Positions 43,512 to 52,839 of a stretch of DNA of 64,000 nucleotides are shown piece by piece. Origin of the DNA: Streptomyces roseirectus (GTDB lineage Bacteria > Actinomycetota > Actinomycetes > Streptomycetales > Streptomycetaceae); NCBI RefSeq assembly GCF_014489635.1, contig NZ_CP060828.1, positions 3,572,001-3,636,000 on the forward strand, read 5' to 3'. The position numbers and the translations under genes are program-made. Within the stretch, counting starts at the first letter, position 1. Each line of letters opens with the position of its first letter. Under the pieces are notes generated by a model. The model saw only the letters and a list, made by a program, of their open reading frames with translations, did not search any database and was not told the origin of the DNA.

Positions 43512-44498
43512 GTGCCCAAGCTCTCCGTGATCGTTCCCTGTTACAACGTGCAGCATCTCGTCCTGGACACCCTCAGAAGCCTCCAGGAGAACGCGCGCGA
43601 GGACTTCGAGTTCGTCCTGGTGGACGACAAGTCGAAGGACGACACCGCGGCCGTTCTGGAACGCGCGGCGGAATCTATTTCCAAGATCTCCGAAGTACAG
43701 GTCGTGCGCCCCGAAAAAAACGGAGGGCTGGCCACCGCTCGCAATAATGGCCTGAATGTGGCGCGCGGGGAATACCTGACTTTCCTCGATGGCGACGATT
43801 GGTACGCTCGCGGCTTTTTGTCCGAATTGGTGGACGTGATCGAAAAGCTGGGCTGCGATTTCGTCCGAGTCGATCATGTGCAGACGACGGGCCGCGCGCG
43901 TTCGATCTTCCGCCACCCCCAGGGCCGCCGGAACGAGGTCCTGGACCCCCGTGACTCGATCCTGCCCGCCGACCGCTCGTCCTCGGTGGACTACCCGTAC
44001 GCGTGGGCCGGCATCTACCACCGCAGGCTCGTCGACCGGGGCCTGCTGCACTTCACGGACGGTCTGCGCACCGCCGAGGACCGGCCCTGGATCTGGAAGC
44101 TGCACCGCGAGGCCGAGTCGTTCGCCGTGGCCGACCTGCACGGCATCTTCTACCGCCGGGGAGTCGCCAACTCCCTCACCCAGATCGGCGATGTGCGCCA
44201 GCTCGACTTCATCCGCGCCTTCGACCAGGTGATCGAGGAGACCTCGCGCGACCGCGACGCCGACCGGCTGCTGCCGAAGGCCGTCCGCACGTACTGCGCG
44301 ATCATCGCCCACCACCTGTCGGAGATCGAGAAGTTCGAGCCCGCGGTCGCCAAGCAGCTCCGGATCCGCAGCGCCGCGGCCGTCCGGCGGCTGCCCCAGG
44401 ACCTCCTGAAGGACGTGCTCGACACCATGGACATCCAGCGCGCCGCCACCCTGCGGCGACTGCGCCGCAAGGTCACGACAGCGAAGGCGGCCGCCTGA
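43512..44498 (+). CDS. GT2 family glycosyltransferase
   Basis: A 328-residue family 2 glycosyltransferase. The nucleotide-binding start is PKLSVIVPCYNVQHLVLDTLRSL, with FVLVDDKSKDDTAA, GLATARNNGLNVARGEYLTFLDGDDW (the DxD-type motif) and AEDRPWIWKLHREA. GTG 43512 is chosen because the longer frame from 43389 has weak third-position GC bias until this point; ATG 43428 and 43467 are alternatives. It overlaps the next gene by one base. Confidence 0.87.
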   Translation: MPKLSVIVPCYNVQHLVLDTLRSLQENAREDFEFVLVDDKSKDDTAAVLERAAESISKISEVQVVRPEKNGGLATARNNGLNVARGEYLTFLDGDDWYARGFLSELVDVIEKLGCDFVRVDHVQTTGRARSIFRHPQGRRNEVLDPRDSILPADRSSSVDYPYAWAGIYHRRLVDRGLLHFTDGLRTAEDRPWIWKLHREAESFAVADLHGIFYRRGVANSLTQIGDVRQLDFIRAFDQVIEETSRDRDADRLLPKAVRTYCAIIAHHLSEIEKFEPAVAKQLRIRSAAAVRRLPQDLLKDVLDTMDIQRAATLRRLRRKVTTAKAAA

Positions 44499-45814
44499 TG
44501 CCCCGCACGACCCAGCTCTACGTCGCCTCCACGCTGTACGGCGTCGCGACCATCGCCGCGGGCCTCGACGCGGACGTCTTCCCGGCCGCCGACCGCAGGC
44601 TGCTGCTGGTCTGCAACAACGCGAACGCCCCCGAAGTCACCACGCCCCTCGACGAGATGCCGGGCTTCGCCCCGCTGCGGGGCCGCTTCGACGGCGTGCT
44701 GTCGTGGAACGACGCCATCAGCCCCTTCCACCCGAGCACCTGGGCGCCGCGCGCCGACGACACCGTCCTCTTCGAGCGGTACCTGCGCCTGCTGTGGGAC
44801 CTCGGCGACGACCGGATCGAGATCGTCCTGGAGTCCATCCAGGTCAACCCGGCCCAGGCGATCGCCTCCTGCTTCACCGGCGCCCCGGTCGACGTCTACG
44901 CGGACGGCCTGATGACCTACGGCCCGACCCGCAACAAGATCGACCCGCTGATCGGCACCCGCGTCCGCCGCGTCCTGCACCTCGACCTGATCCCCGGTCA
45001 GCTCCCGCTGCTGCTCACCGAGTTCGGTGTTCCCGCGCAGACCCTGCCGACGGACGCCTTCCTCAAGGTGCTGGGGGAAATCGACGACACCGACGAAGAG
45101 TTGCCCCGGATTCCGGCCAACTCCGCGCTGCTGCTGGGGCAGTACCTCTCCGCGCTCGACATCCTCACCGTCGACGAGGAGGAGAACCTGCACCTGCGGA
45201 TGCTGCGCGGGGCGGTGAAACAGGGCCACACCTCGGTCGTCTTCAAACCGCACCCCACCGCACCGGCCCGCTACAGCAAGGCACTTGAGGCCGAGGCGGC
45301 GAAACTCGGCGCGGAGCTGCTGGTGCTGGACACCCCCGTCCTCGCCGAGGTGCTGTTCGCGACGGCCGAGCCGGCGCTCGTGGTCGGCTGCTTCTCCACC
45401 GCCCTCTTCACGGCGAAGGAGTTCTACGGCATCCCCGTCGCCCGCACCGGCACCCAGCTCGTCCTCGACCGGCTGACCCCGTTCCAGAACAGCAACCGGG
45501 TGCCGGTGATCCTCGCGGACGCCCTGCTGCCCGACCTGGACGGCAAGGACACGCCCGTCCCGCTCGACGACCTGATCGAGACGATGGGCTTCGTCATGCA
45601 GGCCCAGATCTACCCCCACCTGCGCGCCACCGCCGAGCGCTACCTCAGCACCAGGCTCACCCCGCGCACCCAGCGCTACTTCCGCCGCAGGCGCCTCACC
45701 GCCCTCGGCCTGCCCGGCGGCATCCCGGCCCGCCTCGCCTTCATCCCCCGCAACTCGACGGCCCGCAGAGTGGTCCGCCGGGCGAGGGCACTCAAGAAGT
45801 CGGTGAAGAAGTAA
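44498..45814 (+). CDS. Polysialyltransferase-like glycosyltransferase
   Basis: A 438-residue protein of the bacterial alpha-2,8-polysialyltransferase-like group. The HP motif is VVFKPHPTAPARYSK and the S motif VVGCFSTALFTAKEFYGIPVA. The start LYVASTLYGVATIAAGLDA is the GT-B nucleotide side. The C-terminal 60 residues are strongly basic (RRYFRRRRL, KKSVKK), suited to membrane-surface binding. It begins within the stop of the GT2 gene (TGATG). It is a good candidate for the polymerase or transferase using the CMP-activated sugar. Confidence 0.78.
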   Translation: MPRTTQLYVASTLYGVATIAAGLDADVFPAADRRLLLVCNNANAPEVTTPLDEMPGFAPLRGRFDGVLSWNDAISPFHPSTWAPRADDTVLFERYLRLLWDLGDDRIEIVLESIQVNPAQAIASCFTGAPVDVYADGLMTYGPTRNKIDPLIGTRVRRVLHLDLIPGQLPLLLTEFGVPAQTLPTDAFLKVLGEIDDTDEELPRIPANSALLLGQYLSALDILTVDEEENLHLRMLRGAVKQGHTSVVFKPHPTAPARYSKALEAEAAKLGAELLVLDTPVLAEVLFATAEPALVVGCFSTALFTAKEFYGIPVARTGTQLVLDRLTPFQNSNRVPVILADALLPDLDGKDTPVPLDDLIETMGFVMQAQIYPHLRATAERYLSTRLTPRTQRYFRRRRLTALGLPGGIPARLAFIPRNSTARRVVRRARALKKSVKK

Positions 45815-45901
45815 CGCGCGACGGCGCCGGGCCGGCCACCGTGCTCGCCGGCGAGGCGACTTGAGCCCCCGGCGCCCCAACTGCCCTTTGCCCACCTCTC
45901 C

Positions 45902-47047
45902 ATGACGAGGGATACCAGCGTGACCGAGACGGCCGTAAGAACCGAGCAGGGCGAGGCGGAACGGATACCCGCACAGCAGCCCGCAGCACCCCGCGTCAAC
46001 CGGCTCAGGGCGCTCGACGGGCTCCGGCTCGTGGCCGCGCTGATGGTCGCGGTGTACCACTACGCGGGGCGCGGCGCGCAGGTGTCGACCTCGTGGGGCG
46101 CCTCGCCGAAGACCGAGTTCCCGACGCTGCACAATTTCGCGACGTACGGGTGTCTCGGCGTCCAGGTGTTCTTCGTGATCAGCGGGTTCGTGATCTGCAT
46201 GAGCGGCTGGGGCAGGTCCCTGACGTCGTTCTTCGCGTCGCGGGTCTCGCGGCTCATGCCGGGGTACTGGTTCGCCGTGGCCCTGCTGATCGTCGTCATG
46301 GCGCTGCCCGGGGTCCCGTTCAAGGGCGTCTCCCCGAGCGACGCCCTGGTCAACTTCACGCTGCTCCAGCAGCCGATCGGCGCCGACCGGGTGCTGGGCG
46401 TCTGCTGGACGCTGTGGGTGGAGATCCGGTTCTACGCGCTGTTCGCGCTGCTCGTCGTCATCCCCGGCGCCAACCGGCGCCGGGTGCTGATGTTCTCGAT
46501 CGGCTGGCTGTTCGCCGTCGCCATCGCGCAGGCCGCGCACCAGCCGCTGCTCGACCTCGTCGTGATGCCGGAGTACGCGCCGTACTTCATCGGCGGCATG
46601 GGCCTCTACCTCGTGCACCGCGACCGCGGCGACATCTACGCCTGGGGACTGACCGCCGCCGGGTTCCTCATCGGCCAGCACTACGCCGTCAAGGACCTGT
46701 GGAACGCCTCCGACCCGAACGCCTTCGCGCACCGCACGACCTTCGGGATCGTCGCCGTCGTCGCCTTCGGCTTCATCGCCGTCGCCGCGATCGCGCTCGG
46801 CTGGCTGAACTGGGCGAACTGGCGCTGGCTGACCGTCGCGGGCGCGCTGACGTACCCGTTCTACCTGGTCCACGAGCACCTGGGGTGGGTGGTCATCTGG
46901 GGGCTGCACCGGAAGCTGGAGATCCCGGCGATACCGACGTTCTTCCTGACGATCGGGGGGATGCTGCTCCTGGCCTACCTGATCTACCGGTTCGTGGAGA
47001 CACCGCTGACGCCGAGGCTGCGGACGGCGCTCCAGAAGGCCCGGTGA
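45902..47047 (+). CDS. Acyltransferase family 3 membrane protein
   Basis: A 381-residue membrane O-acyltransferase. The start motif RLRALDGLRLVAALMVAVYHYAGRG carries the family His, followed by FFVISGFVICMSGWGR and about ten hydrophobic segments, with HEHLGWVVIW near the end. It likely O-acetylates the surface glycan made by the neighbouring genes. ATG 45902 fits the family start. Its stop region lies in a triplicated 18-bp repeat. Confidence 0.88.
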   Translation: MTRDTSVTETAVRTEQGEAERIPAQQPAAPRVNRLRALDGLRLVAALMVAVYHYAGRGAQVSTSWGASPKTEFPTLHNFATYGCLGVQVFFVISGFVICMSGWGRSLTSFFASRVSRLMPGYWFAVALLIVVMALPGVPFKGVSPSDALVNFTLLQQPIGADRVLGVCWTLWVEIRFYALFALLVVIPGANRRRVLMFSIGWLFAVAIAQAAHQPLLDLVVMPEYAPYFIGGMGLYLVHRDRGDIYAWGLTAAGFLIGQHYAVKDLWNASDPNAFAHRTTFGIVAVVAFGFIAVAAIALGWLNWANWRWLTVAGALTYPFYLVHEHLGWVVIWGLHRKLEIPAIPTFFLTIGGMLLLAYLIYRFVETPLTPRLRTALQKAR

Positions 47048-47085
47048 TCTTCTGAAGGGCCGGTGATCTTCTGAAGGGCCGGTGA
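47041..47085. repeat. Triplicated 18-bp direct repeat
   Basis: GGCCGGTGATCTTCTGAA or its start occurs three times in a row (first copy with GGCCCGG at the acyltransferase stop). The last copy reaches the stop of the convergent TetR gene. Confidence 0.7.
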
Positions 47086-47763
47086 TCACTCCTTCCCGTA
47101 CCGTGCGGCGATCCCGGCGATGACGATCTCAAGACCGTCCGCGAAGTGCCGGTCGTAGTCGGCGAAGATCTCCGCCCCGGCCGCCGCGCTCAGCGGGAAC
47201 TCCGCGAGCCTGCGCGCCCGTTCACCCACGTCGTACCCCTCCCGCCGTTCGCCGGGGAGGGGTACGACGCCCTGTTCCTCGATGACGAACCCGACGGTGT
47301 AGCTGGTGGCGGTGGTGTACGCGCGCACCCCGTCGGCCAGCGTGAACCCCGCGTCGAGGAAGAAACGCAGGTTCTCCTCCATGCGCACGGCGTGCTCGGT
47401 CCCCGTGAAGCGTGAGCCGCTGAACACCTTCGCCCCGTCGCGGTAGGCGAGCAGCGCGGACCGCAGTCCGGCGCAGGCGCCCCGGATCCGGTCCTGCCAG
47501 GTGTCCGCCTCGTCCAGGGCGGTCCCGGCCTCCATCCGCCGGAACATCACCGTCGCCATCTCGTCGAGCAGCGCCTGCTTGTCCTTGAAGTGCCAGTACA
47601 GGGCGGGTGCCTTGACGTCGAGCTCCTTGGCGATGGCCCGCAGGGTGAGCCCTTCGAGCCCGACGTCGTTCAGCAGCGCGAGAGCTGTTTCGGCGACGCG
47701 GGTGCGGTCGAGGGGGGCGCGGCGTGCGGGCTCACGGCGTGCGGGCTCACGTTCTGTGGTCAC
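47086..47763 (-). CDS. TetR-family regulator
   Basis: A 225-residue TetR regulator. The HTH is VAETALALLNDVGLEGLTLRAIAKELDVKAPALYWHFKDKQALLDEMAT; the C-terminal part matches the tetracycline-repressor-type ligand domain (TATSYTVGFVIEEQGV). It is divergent from an FAD-dependent monooxygenase, with two identical-design operators between them. It probably represses both genes until a ligand, perhaps the monooxygenase substrate, is bound. Confidence 0.92.
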   Translation of the reverse strand: MTTEREPARREPARRAPLDRTRVAETALALLNDVGLEGLTLRAIAKELDVKAPALYWHFKDKQALLDEMATVMFRRMEAGTALDEADTWQDRIRGACAGLRSALLAYRDGAKVFSGSRFTGTEHAVRMEENLRFFLDAGFTLADGVRAYTTATSYTVGFVIEEQGVVPLPGERREGYDVGERARRLAEFPLSAAAGAEIFADYDRHFADGLEIVIAGIAARYGKE

Positions 47764-47780
47764 GGGGGACAGCTTGACAC

Positions 47781-47832
47781 CTTAACGATGTTAAGGGCGT
47801 GCTCGTAGGCACGACCACTTAACAACGTTAAG
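47781..47832. promoter_or_regulatory. Twin TetR operators
   Basis: Two 15-bp palindromes of form CTTAAC-nnn-GTTAAG lie at 47781-47795 and 47818-47832, 37 bases centre to centre. The first is 18 bases from the TetR start and the second 9 bases from the monooxygenase start. Confidence 0.85.
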
Positions 47833-47841
47833 GCGACGCCC

Positions 47842-49167
47842 ATGCAGCACACCGACGTCCTGATCGTCGGCGCCGGCCCCACCGGCCTGACCCTCGGCAT
47901 CGACCTCGCCCGGCGCGGCGTCGACGCCCTCATGGTGGAGCGGGGCCCCGCCCTCTCCCCCGGCTCCCGCGGCAAGGGCCTCCAGCCCCGCACCCTGGAG
48001 GTCTTCCAGGACCTCGGCGTCCTCGACCCGATCCTCGCGGCGGGCGGCCCCTACCCCGCCACCCTGTTCTGGAAGGACGGCGTCCAGCTCGGCGAACACC
48101 AGATGTTCGAGCCCGTGGAGCAGGCCACGGCAGGCTCCCGCTTCACCGCCCCGTGGATGGCCCCCCAGTGGCGCACCCAGCGGATCCTGCACACCCGACT
48201 GCGCACCCTCGGCGGCCAAGTCAGCTTCGGCCACGAGGTGGTGACGATCCATCAGGACGACGACGGTGTCACCGCGTCCTTCGCCGACGGCACCACGCTC
48301 CGCGCCCGCTACGCCGTCGCGGCGGACGGCGGACGCTCGGCCCTGCGCCGGGCCGCCGGCATCGGCATGACCGGCGACGGCGCCCCCGAGTCCGACCCGT
48401 TCCTCGTCGCGGACGTCCGCGTCCCCGGCCTGAGCCGCACGCACTGGCACGTGTTCCAGAGCGAGGCGGGCCTCCTTGGCCTGTGCCCGCTCGCCGGCAC
48501 GGACGAGTTCCAGCTCTTCGCCCAACTCCCGTCCGACAAGCCCCTGTCGGACGCCGTGTCGGCGGAGACGGTCACCGCGCTCCTGCGGGAGCGCACGCAC
48601 CTCACCGAGGCGGCCGGCCTCGGCTGGCACTCCGTCTTCCGCCCCCGCACCGCCCTCGCCGACCGCTTCCGCGCCGGCCGCGTCCTCCTCGCCGGCGACG
48701 CCGCCCACGTCCATCCGCCGTCCGGCGGACAGGGCCTCAACACCGGCGTCCAGGACGCCTACAACCTCGGCTGGAAACTCGGCGCAGACCTCAAGGACCC
48801 CTCGCTCGGCGTCCTCGACACCTACGAGGAGGAGCGCCGGGCGATCGCCTCGGACATGCTCGCCCTCGCGACGGCCGTCCAGCGCGGCGAGGTGCGGCGC
48901 GGCCGGTCCACCCATCAACTCGACCTCAACTACCGCGAGTCGAGCCTCACGCGGGAGACGAGGACCGCGCCGGCCGGGCTGCGCGCCGGGGACCGCGTCC
49001 CCCACACCCTGCACGGGCTCGACCTCCACGCCCGTATCCAGGGCCCCGGCTGGAGCGAACCCACCCTCCCCGAGGGCGTGTTCCTCGTCCGCCCGGACGG
49101 GTACGTCGGCTGGGCCGGGGACTCGCGTGAGGGGCTGGCCGAGTATGCGGCGGGGGTGGGCGCCTGA
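47842..49167 (+). CDS. FAD-dependent monooxygenase
   Basis: A 441-residue aromatic-type FAD monooxygenase (PgaE/rifampicin-monooxygenase group). The FAD motifs are DVLIVGAGPTGLTLGIDLARRG, VAADGGRSALRRAAGI (DG motif) and GRVLLAGDAAHVHPPSGGQGLNTGVQDAYNLGWKL (GD motif). The C-terminal thioredoxin-like domain seems shortened: after LDLHARIQGPG it goes soon to VFLVRPDGYVGWAG, so the whole is shorter than the usual 490-540 residues. It could hydroxylate a polyketide or antibiotic; the TetR/ligand layout favours a detoxifying role. Confidence 0.87.
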   Translation: MQHTDVLIVGAGPTGLTLGIDLARRGVDALMVERGPALSPGSRGKGLQPRTLEVFQDLGVLDPILAAGGPYPATLFWKDGVQLGEHQMFEPVEQATAGSRFTAPWMAPQWRTQRILHTRLRTLGGQVSFGHEVVTIHQDDDGVTASFADGTTLRARYAVAADGGRSALRRAAGIGMTGDGAPESDPFLVADVRVPGLSRTHWHVFQSEAGLLGLCPLAGTDEFQLFAQLPSDKPLSDAVSAETVTALLRERTHLTEAAGLGWHSVFRPRTALADRFRAGRVLLAGDAAHVHPPSGGQGLNTGVQDAYNLGWKLGADLKDPSLGVLDTYEEERRAIASDMLALATAVQRGEVRRGRSTHQLDLNYRESSLTRETRTAPAGLRAGDRVPHTLHGLDLHARIQGPGWSEPTLPEGVFLVRPDGYVGWAGDSREGLAEYAAGVGA

Positions 49168-49733
49168 ACTCACCTCGCCGCGAGCCGAGTTGAGTGGTGG
49201 GCCGACCTCGCCGCAGGCCGGGGTCTCACACGACTCACCCCGCCGCCGACCAAGGTCCCACGCGGCTTGCCTCGCCGCAGGCCGAGTCGAGGGGTGGGCC
49301 GGCATCGCCGCCAACCGAGTTCTCACGCGACTCGCCCCACCGCAGGCCGAGTTGAGGGGGTGGCCCGGCCGTGCCGCAAGCCGAGGTCTCACGCGACTCG
49401 CCCCGCCGCCCACCCAGTTCTCACGCGACTCGCCCCACCACAGGCCGAGTTGAGGGGTGGCCCGGCCGTGCCGCAAGCCGAAGTCTCACGCGACTCGCCC
49501 CGCCGCCCACCCAGTTCTCACGCGACTCGCCCCACCACAGGCCGAGTTGAGGGGTGGCCCGGCCGTGCCGCAAGCCGAGGTCTCACGCGACTCGCCCCGC
49601 CGCCCACCCAGTTCTCACGCGACTCGCCCCACCGCCCACCCAGTTCTCACGCGGCTTGCCTCGCCGCCGACCGGGGGCTCACCCGGCTTGTTCCGCCTCC
49701 GGGCGGGGGCTCACGCGTCGGCCGGCGCCGGCA
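49168..49733. repeat. Non-coding tandem array with 97-bp period
   Basis: The core is a 97-bp unit made of 65-bp and 32-bp parts, each opening with CTCACGCGACTCGCCCC. Starts of the 32-bp part fall at 49388, 49485 and 49582; those of the 65-bp part at 49420 and 49517. The units around 49388-49610 are nearly identical, and the flanks hold degenerate copies with GCCGAGTTGAGG words. Open frames exist in several phases because the array has no stops, but none shows a start or coding bias. It fills the whole gap between the monooxygenase and mutase genes. Confidence 0.85.
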
Positions 49734-51314
49734 TCAGAACGCGTCCGACGGTACGTACGTCCCCCACACCTCGCGCAGCGCTCCGCAGACCTCGCCCACG
49801 GTCGCCCGTGCCCGCAGGGCCTCGCGCATCGGGTAGAGGACGTTGTCCTCGCCGGCCGCAGCCTTGCGCAGGGCGTCGAGTGCCGCGTCCACCGCGCCCT
49901 GGTCGCGCTCGGCGCGCAGCTTCGCGAGCCGTGCCGCCTGGCGGGCCTCGATCGCCGGGTCGACGCGCAGCGGCTCGTACGGCTCCTCCTCGTCGAGCCG
50001 GAACCGGTTCACGCCGACGACGACCCGCTCGCCGGCGTCCGTCTCCTGCGCGATCCGGTACGCGCTGCGCTCGATCTCCGCCTTCTGGAACCCGTGCTCG
50101 ATCGCGGCGACCGCGCCGCCCAACTCCTCGATCTTGCCCATGAGTTCGAGGGCGGCGGCCTCGACGTCGTCGGTCATCCGCTCGACGACGTACGACCCGG
50201 CGAAGGGGTCGACCGTCGCGGTCACGTCGGTCTCGTACGCCAGCACCTGCTGCGTGCGCAGGGCGAGGCGCGCGCTCTTGTCCGTGGGCAGCGCGATGGC
50301 CTCGTCGAAGGAGTTGGTGTGCAGGGACTGGGTGCCGCCGAACACCGCGCCGAGGGCCTGGACGGCGACCCGGACAAGGTTCACCTCGGGCTGCTGCGCG
50401 GTGAGTTGGACGCCGGCGGTCTGCGTGTGGAACCTCAGCATCAGCGACTTGGGGTTGCGCGCGCCGAACTCCTCCTTCATCACGCGGGCCCAGATCCGGC
50501 GGGCCGCACGGAACTTGGCGACCTCCTCCAGGATCGTCGTCCGCGCGACGAAGAAGAACGAGAGGCGGGGCGCGAAGTCGTCGACGTCCATGCCGGCGGC
50601 GACGGCCGTGCGGACGTACTCGATGCCGTCCGCGAGCGTGAACGCGATCTCCTGCGCGGGCGAGGCGCCGGCCTCGGCCATGTGGTACCCGGAGATCGAG
50701 ATCGTGTTCCAGCGGGGGATCTCGGCGCCGCAGTACTTGAAGATGTCGGCGGTCAGCCGCAGGGAGGGCTTGGGCGGGAAGATGTACGTCCCCCGCGCGA
50801 TGTACTCCTTGAGTACGTCGTTCTGGATGGTGCCCGTCAACTTGCCCGCCTCGACGCCCTGTTCCTCGGCGACGAGCTGGTACATCAGCAGGAGCAGCGC
50901 GGCGGGAGCGTTGATCGTCATGGACGTGGAGACCTGGTCGAGGGGGATGCCGTCGAACAGGACGCGCATGTCGTCCACGGAGTCGATGGCGACGCCGACC
51001 TTGCCGACCTCGCCGGAGGCGATGGGGGCGTCGGAGTCGTGGCCCATCTGGGTGGGGAGGTCGAAGGCGACGGAGAGGCCGGTGGTGCCGTTCGCGATGA
51101 GGTCGCGGTAGCGGGCGTTGGACTCCGTCGCCGCGCCGAAGCCGGCGTACTGGCGCATCGTCCAGGGGCGGCCGGTGTACATCGAGGGGTAGATACCTCG
51201 GGTGTACGGGTACTGTCCGGGTTCCCCCAGCTTCTCCGCCGGGTCCCAGTCCGCCTGGGTGTCCGGTCCGTACACGGGGTCGATGGGGATTCCGGACTCC
51301 GACTCACGCGTCAT
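49734..51314 (-). CDS. Methylmalonyl-CoA mutase family large subunit, without B12-binding domain
   Basis: A 526-residue acyl-CoA mutase catalytic domain. It has [34 protein letters not shown], with a tyrosine before TGRPWTMRQ as in methylmalonyl-CoA mutase, unlike the phenylalanine of isobutyryl-CoA mutase. [31 protein letters not shown] and [19 protein letters not shown] are the family blocks. No C-terminal DxHxxG cobalamin domain follows, so it needs a separate small subunit, absent here. Substrate is not certain. Confidence 0.88.
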   Translation of the reverse strand: MTRESESGIPIDPVYGPDTQADWDPAEKLGEPGQYPYTRGIYPSMYTGRPWTMRQYAGFGAATESNARYRDLIANGTTGLSVAFDLPTQMGHDSDAPIASGEVGKVGVAIDSVDDMRVLFDGIPLDQVSTSMTINAPAALLLLMYQLVAEEQGVEAGKLTGTIQNDVLKEYIARGTYIFPPKPSLRLTADIFKYCGAEIPRWNTISISGYHMAEAGASPAQEIAFTLADGIEYVRTAVAAGMDVDDFAPRLSFFFVARTTILEEVAKFRAARRIWARVMKEEFGARNPKSLMLRFHTQTAGVQLTAQQPEVNLVRVAVQALGAVFGGTQSLHTNSFDEAIALPTDKSARLALRTQQVLAYETDVTATVDPFAGSYVVERMTDDVEAAALELMGKIEELGGAVAAIEHGFQKAEIERSAYRIAQETDAGERVVVGVNRFRLDEEEPYEPLRVDPAIEARQAARLAKLRAERDQGAVDAALDALRKAAAGEDNVLYPMREALRARATVGEVCGALREVWGTYVPSDAF

Positions 51315-51411
51315 GGTGCCGCTGCCTCTCGCCGAGCTGCTGGTACGCCGCCGGACCCGCGATGGGGTCCCGTCACCATCTTGGCTCAGGGGAGTTACGG
51401 AAGGACAAAGG

Positions 51412-51492
51412 GCGCGGGCGGGACCGGGGGAACGTGTCCCGCCCGCGCCATGCGCACGGAGCCGTAGGTACGGGGGGAACCCCCGGCTCCGT
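51412..51492 (-). terminator. Two terminator hairpins
   Basis: GCGCGGGCGGGAC (51412-51424) pairs with GTCCCGCCCGCGC (51436-51448), and ACGGAGCCG (51456-51464) with CGGCTCCGT (51484-51492). They lie beyond the stop of the Gly-rich membrane protein gene on the minus strand. Confidence 0.75.
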
Positions 51493-51594
51493 ACTGAGGG
51501 CCGATGACCAGTCGGCTCACTTGTTACTGCGCCGGACCCCCGAAAAACGTCACACCCTCGGCGAAAAAACTTCGGACCGAGAAGAATACGCAGC

Positions 51595-52839
51595 TCAGGA
51601 CGCTGTCATCGGCGCGGCGTTCCCGTGGGGGCGTGCCCCGCCGCCACCGCCGTGTCCGCCGCCGGACTTCCCGCCGTCGCTCCAGGAACCCTTGCTGCCG
51701 TCGGAGGACCCCCCGGACCGTCCCCCGGACTTGCCTCCGGAATCGCTCCCCGGGCCGACGCCGCCACCACCCCCGCTGCCCCCGCCTCCTCCGCCGCCGC
51801 CCCACCCCTGCTGGCCCCCGTTCCCCGAGCCCCCGCCGGATCTCGACCCGCCGGTACCCGTAGTACCCCGGGTACCCCCGAAGCCGCCGCCTCCGTAGCC
51901 ACCGCCCGCAGCGGTCCCGCCACCGGAGCCCTGGCCCCCGCCGGCACCCTGACTCCCGCCCGAGGCCGCACCCCCGCCTCCGCCGTAACTCCCCTTGTCC
52001 CACTGGTCCTTGAGCACACCGGCGCAGTAGGCGGGCACCCGGTCCGAGCCCCCGGCGGCGCCTTCGAGCGACTTCCGCCGCTGCCCGTCGACGGCCCGCC
52101 CGAGCGCGAGATCACGGCAGACGGCGGCGTCAAGGGCCTCGTCCCGACGACCGCCCCCGGCCGTGCCCGCGCTACCCGTGACCCCCGTAGTACCCGTAGC
52201 CCCCGTAATACCCCCGGCGGTGTCCCCACCCTGAGAGCCACCCCCGGAACCCGTAGTACCCCCCGTACCCGTAGTACCTCCGGCGCCACCCCCCGGCCCC
52301 GGCACGACCTGCCCCGAGCCGCCCCCGTCCTCGGCCCCGGACGAAGCACCCCCGCGCTCCCCCGACCCGGTCTCCCGCGCGTCGGGCGTCGCACCGGCGG
52401 AGACGGTCGCCCCCGGCTCGGGCGACCCCCCGCCCGACCCCACCCCGGCGACGACGGCCGCGCCCCCGGCGACCCCGAGCACGAGCACGGCGGCAAGACC
52501 GAACCGGGCAGCCCGCCGGCGCCGGGACACCGCGGGCCCGGCCACGGGCACCCCGAGCCGCACGACGTCGCCCACCTCGTCGACGTCCCCGACCGGCGCC
52601 GCCGCCAGGGCCGCCGCGTCCGCCTTCTCCGCGCGCACCTTGCGGAACGCGGCCAGCGCGGCGGCCTCGCCGGGCAGCTCCTCACCGTCGTCCGGGGCGG
52701 CGGGCGCCAGGGACGCCAGCGTGTGCGCGAGACGCGCCGCCCGCTCACGGGCCGCGGGCTCGACGGCGTCGGGCGACTCCCCGCTCAGCAGACGTTCCGC
52801 CGTGTCGCGGTCCAGCCACCTGTACTGCTCGTCGGCCAT
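51595..52839 (-). CDS. Sigma-factor partner (anti-sigma-like) membrane protein with Gly-rich outer part
   Basis: A 414-residue protein. The N-terminal 100 residues are cytoplasmic ([34 protein letters not shown]). One membrane helix follows ([24 protein letters not shown], about residues 110-133). The rest is outside the cell, very rich in Gly, Ser and Thr, with a small block containing two cysteines ([23 protein letters not shown]). The start ATG overlaps the sigma-factor stop (TGATG), so it is the sigma factor's co-translated partner and probably its membrane-bound anti-sigma factor. No zinc-finger HxxxCxxC is present. Confidence 0.75.
   Translation of the reverse strand: MADEQYRWLDRDTAERLLSGESPDAVEPAARERAARLAHTLASLAPAAPDDGEELPGEAAALAAFRKVRAEKADAAALAAAPVGDVDEVGDVVRLGVPVAGPAVSRRRRAARFGLAAVLVLGVAGGAAVVAGVGSGGGSPEPGATVSAGATPDARETGSGERGGASSGAEDGGGSGQVVPGPGGGAGGTTGTGGTTGSGGGSQGGDTAGGITGATGTTGVTGSAGTAGGGRRDEALDAAVCRDLALGRAVDGQRRKSLEGAAGGSDRVPAYCAGVLKDQWDKGSYGGGGGAASGGSQGAGGGQGSGGGTAAGGGYGGGGFGGTRGTTGTGGSRSGGGSGNGGQQGWGGGGGGGGSGGGGGVGPGSDSGGKSGGRSGGSSDGSKGSWSDGGKSGGGHGGGGGARPHGNAAPMTAS

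Noticed and set aside
45810..45822. Sixth nucleoside-regulon operator (AACGCGCG after the transferase stop)
   Set aside because: Only about half of the palindrome matches and it lies downstream of a gene, not upstream of a salvage gene.
44150..47089. 979-codon minus-strand open frame across the glycan genes
   Set aside because: It lies opposite three clear genes and has the composition expected from high third-position GC on the other strand.
49168..49733. Repeat protein coded by the 97-bp array
   Set aside because: Several frames are open by composition alone; 97 is not a multiple of 3, so the frame changes each unit.
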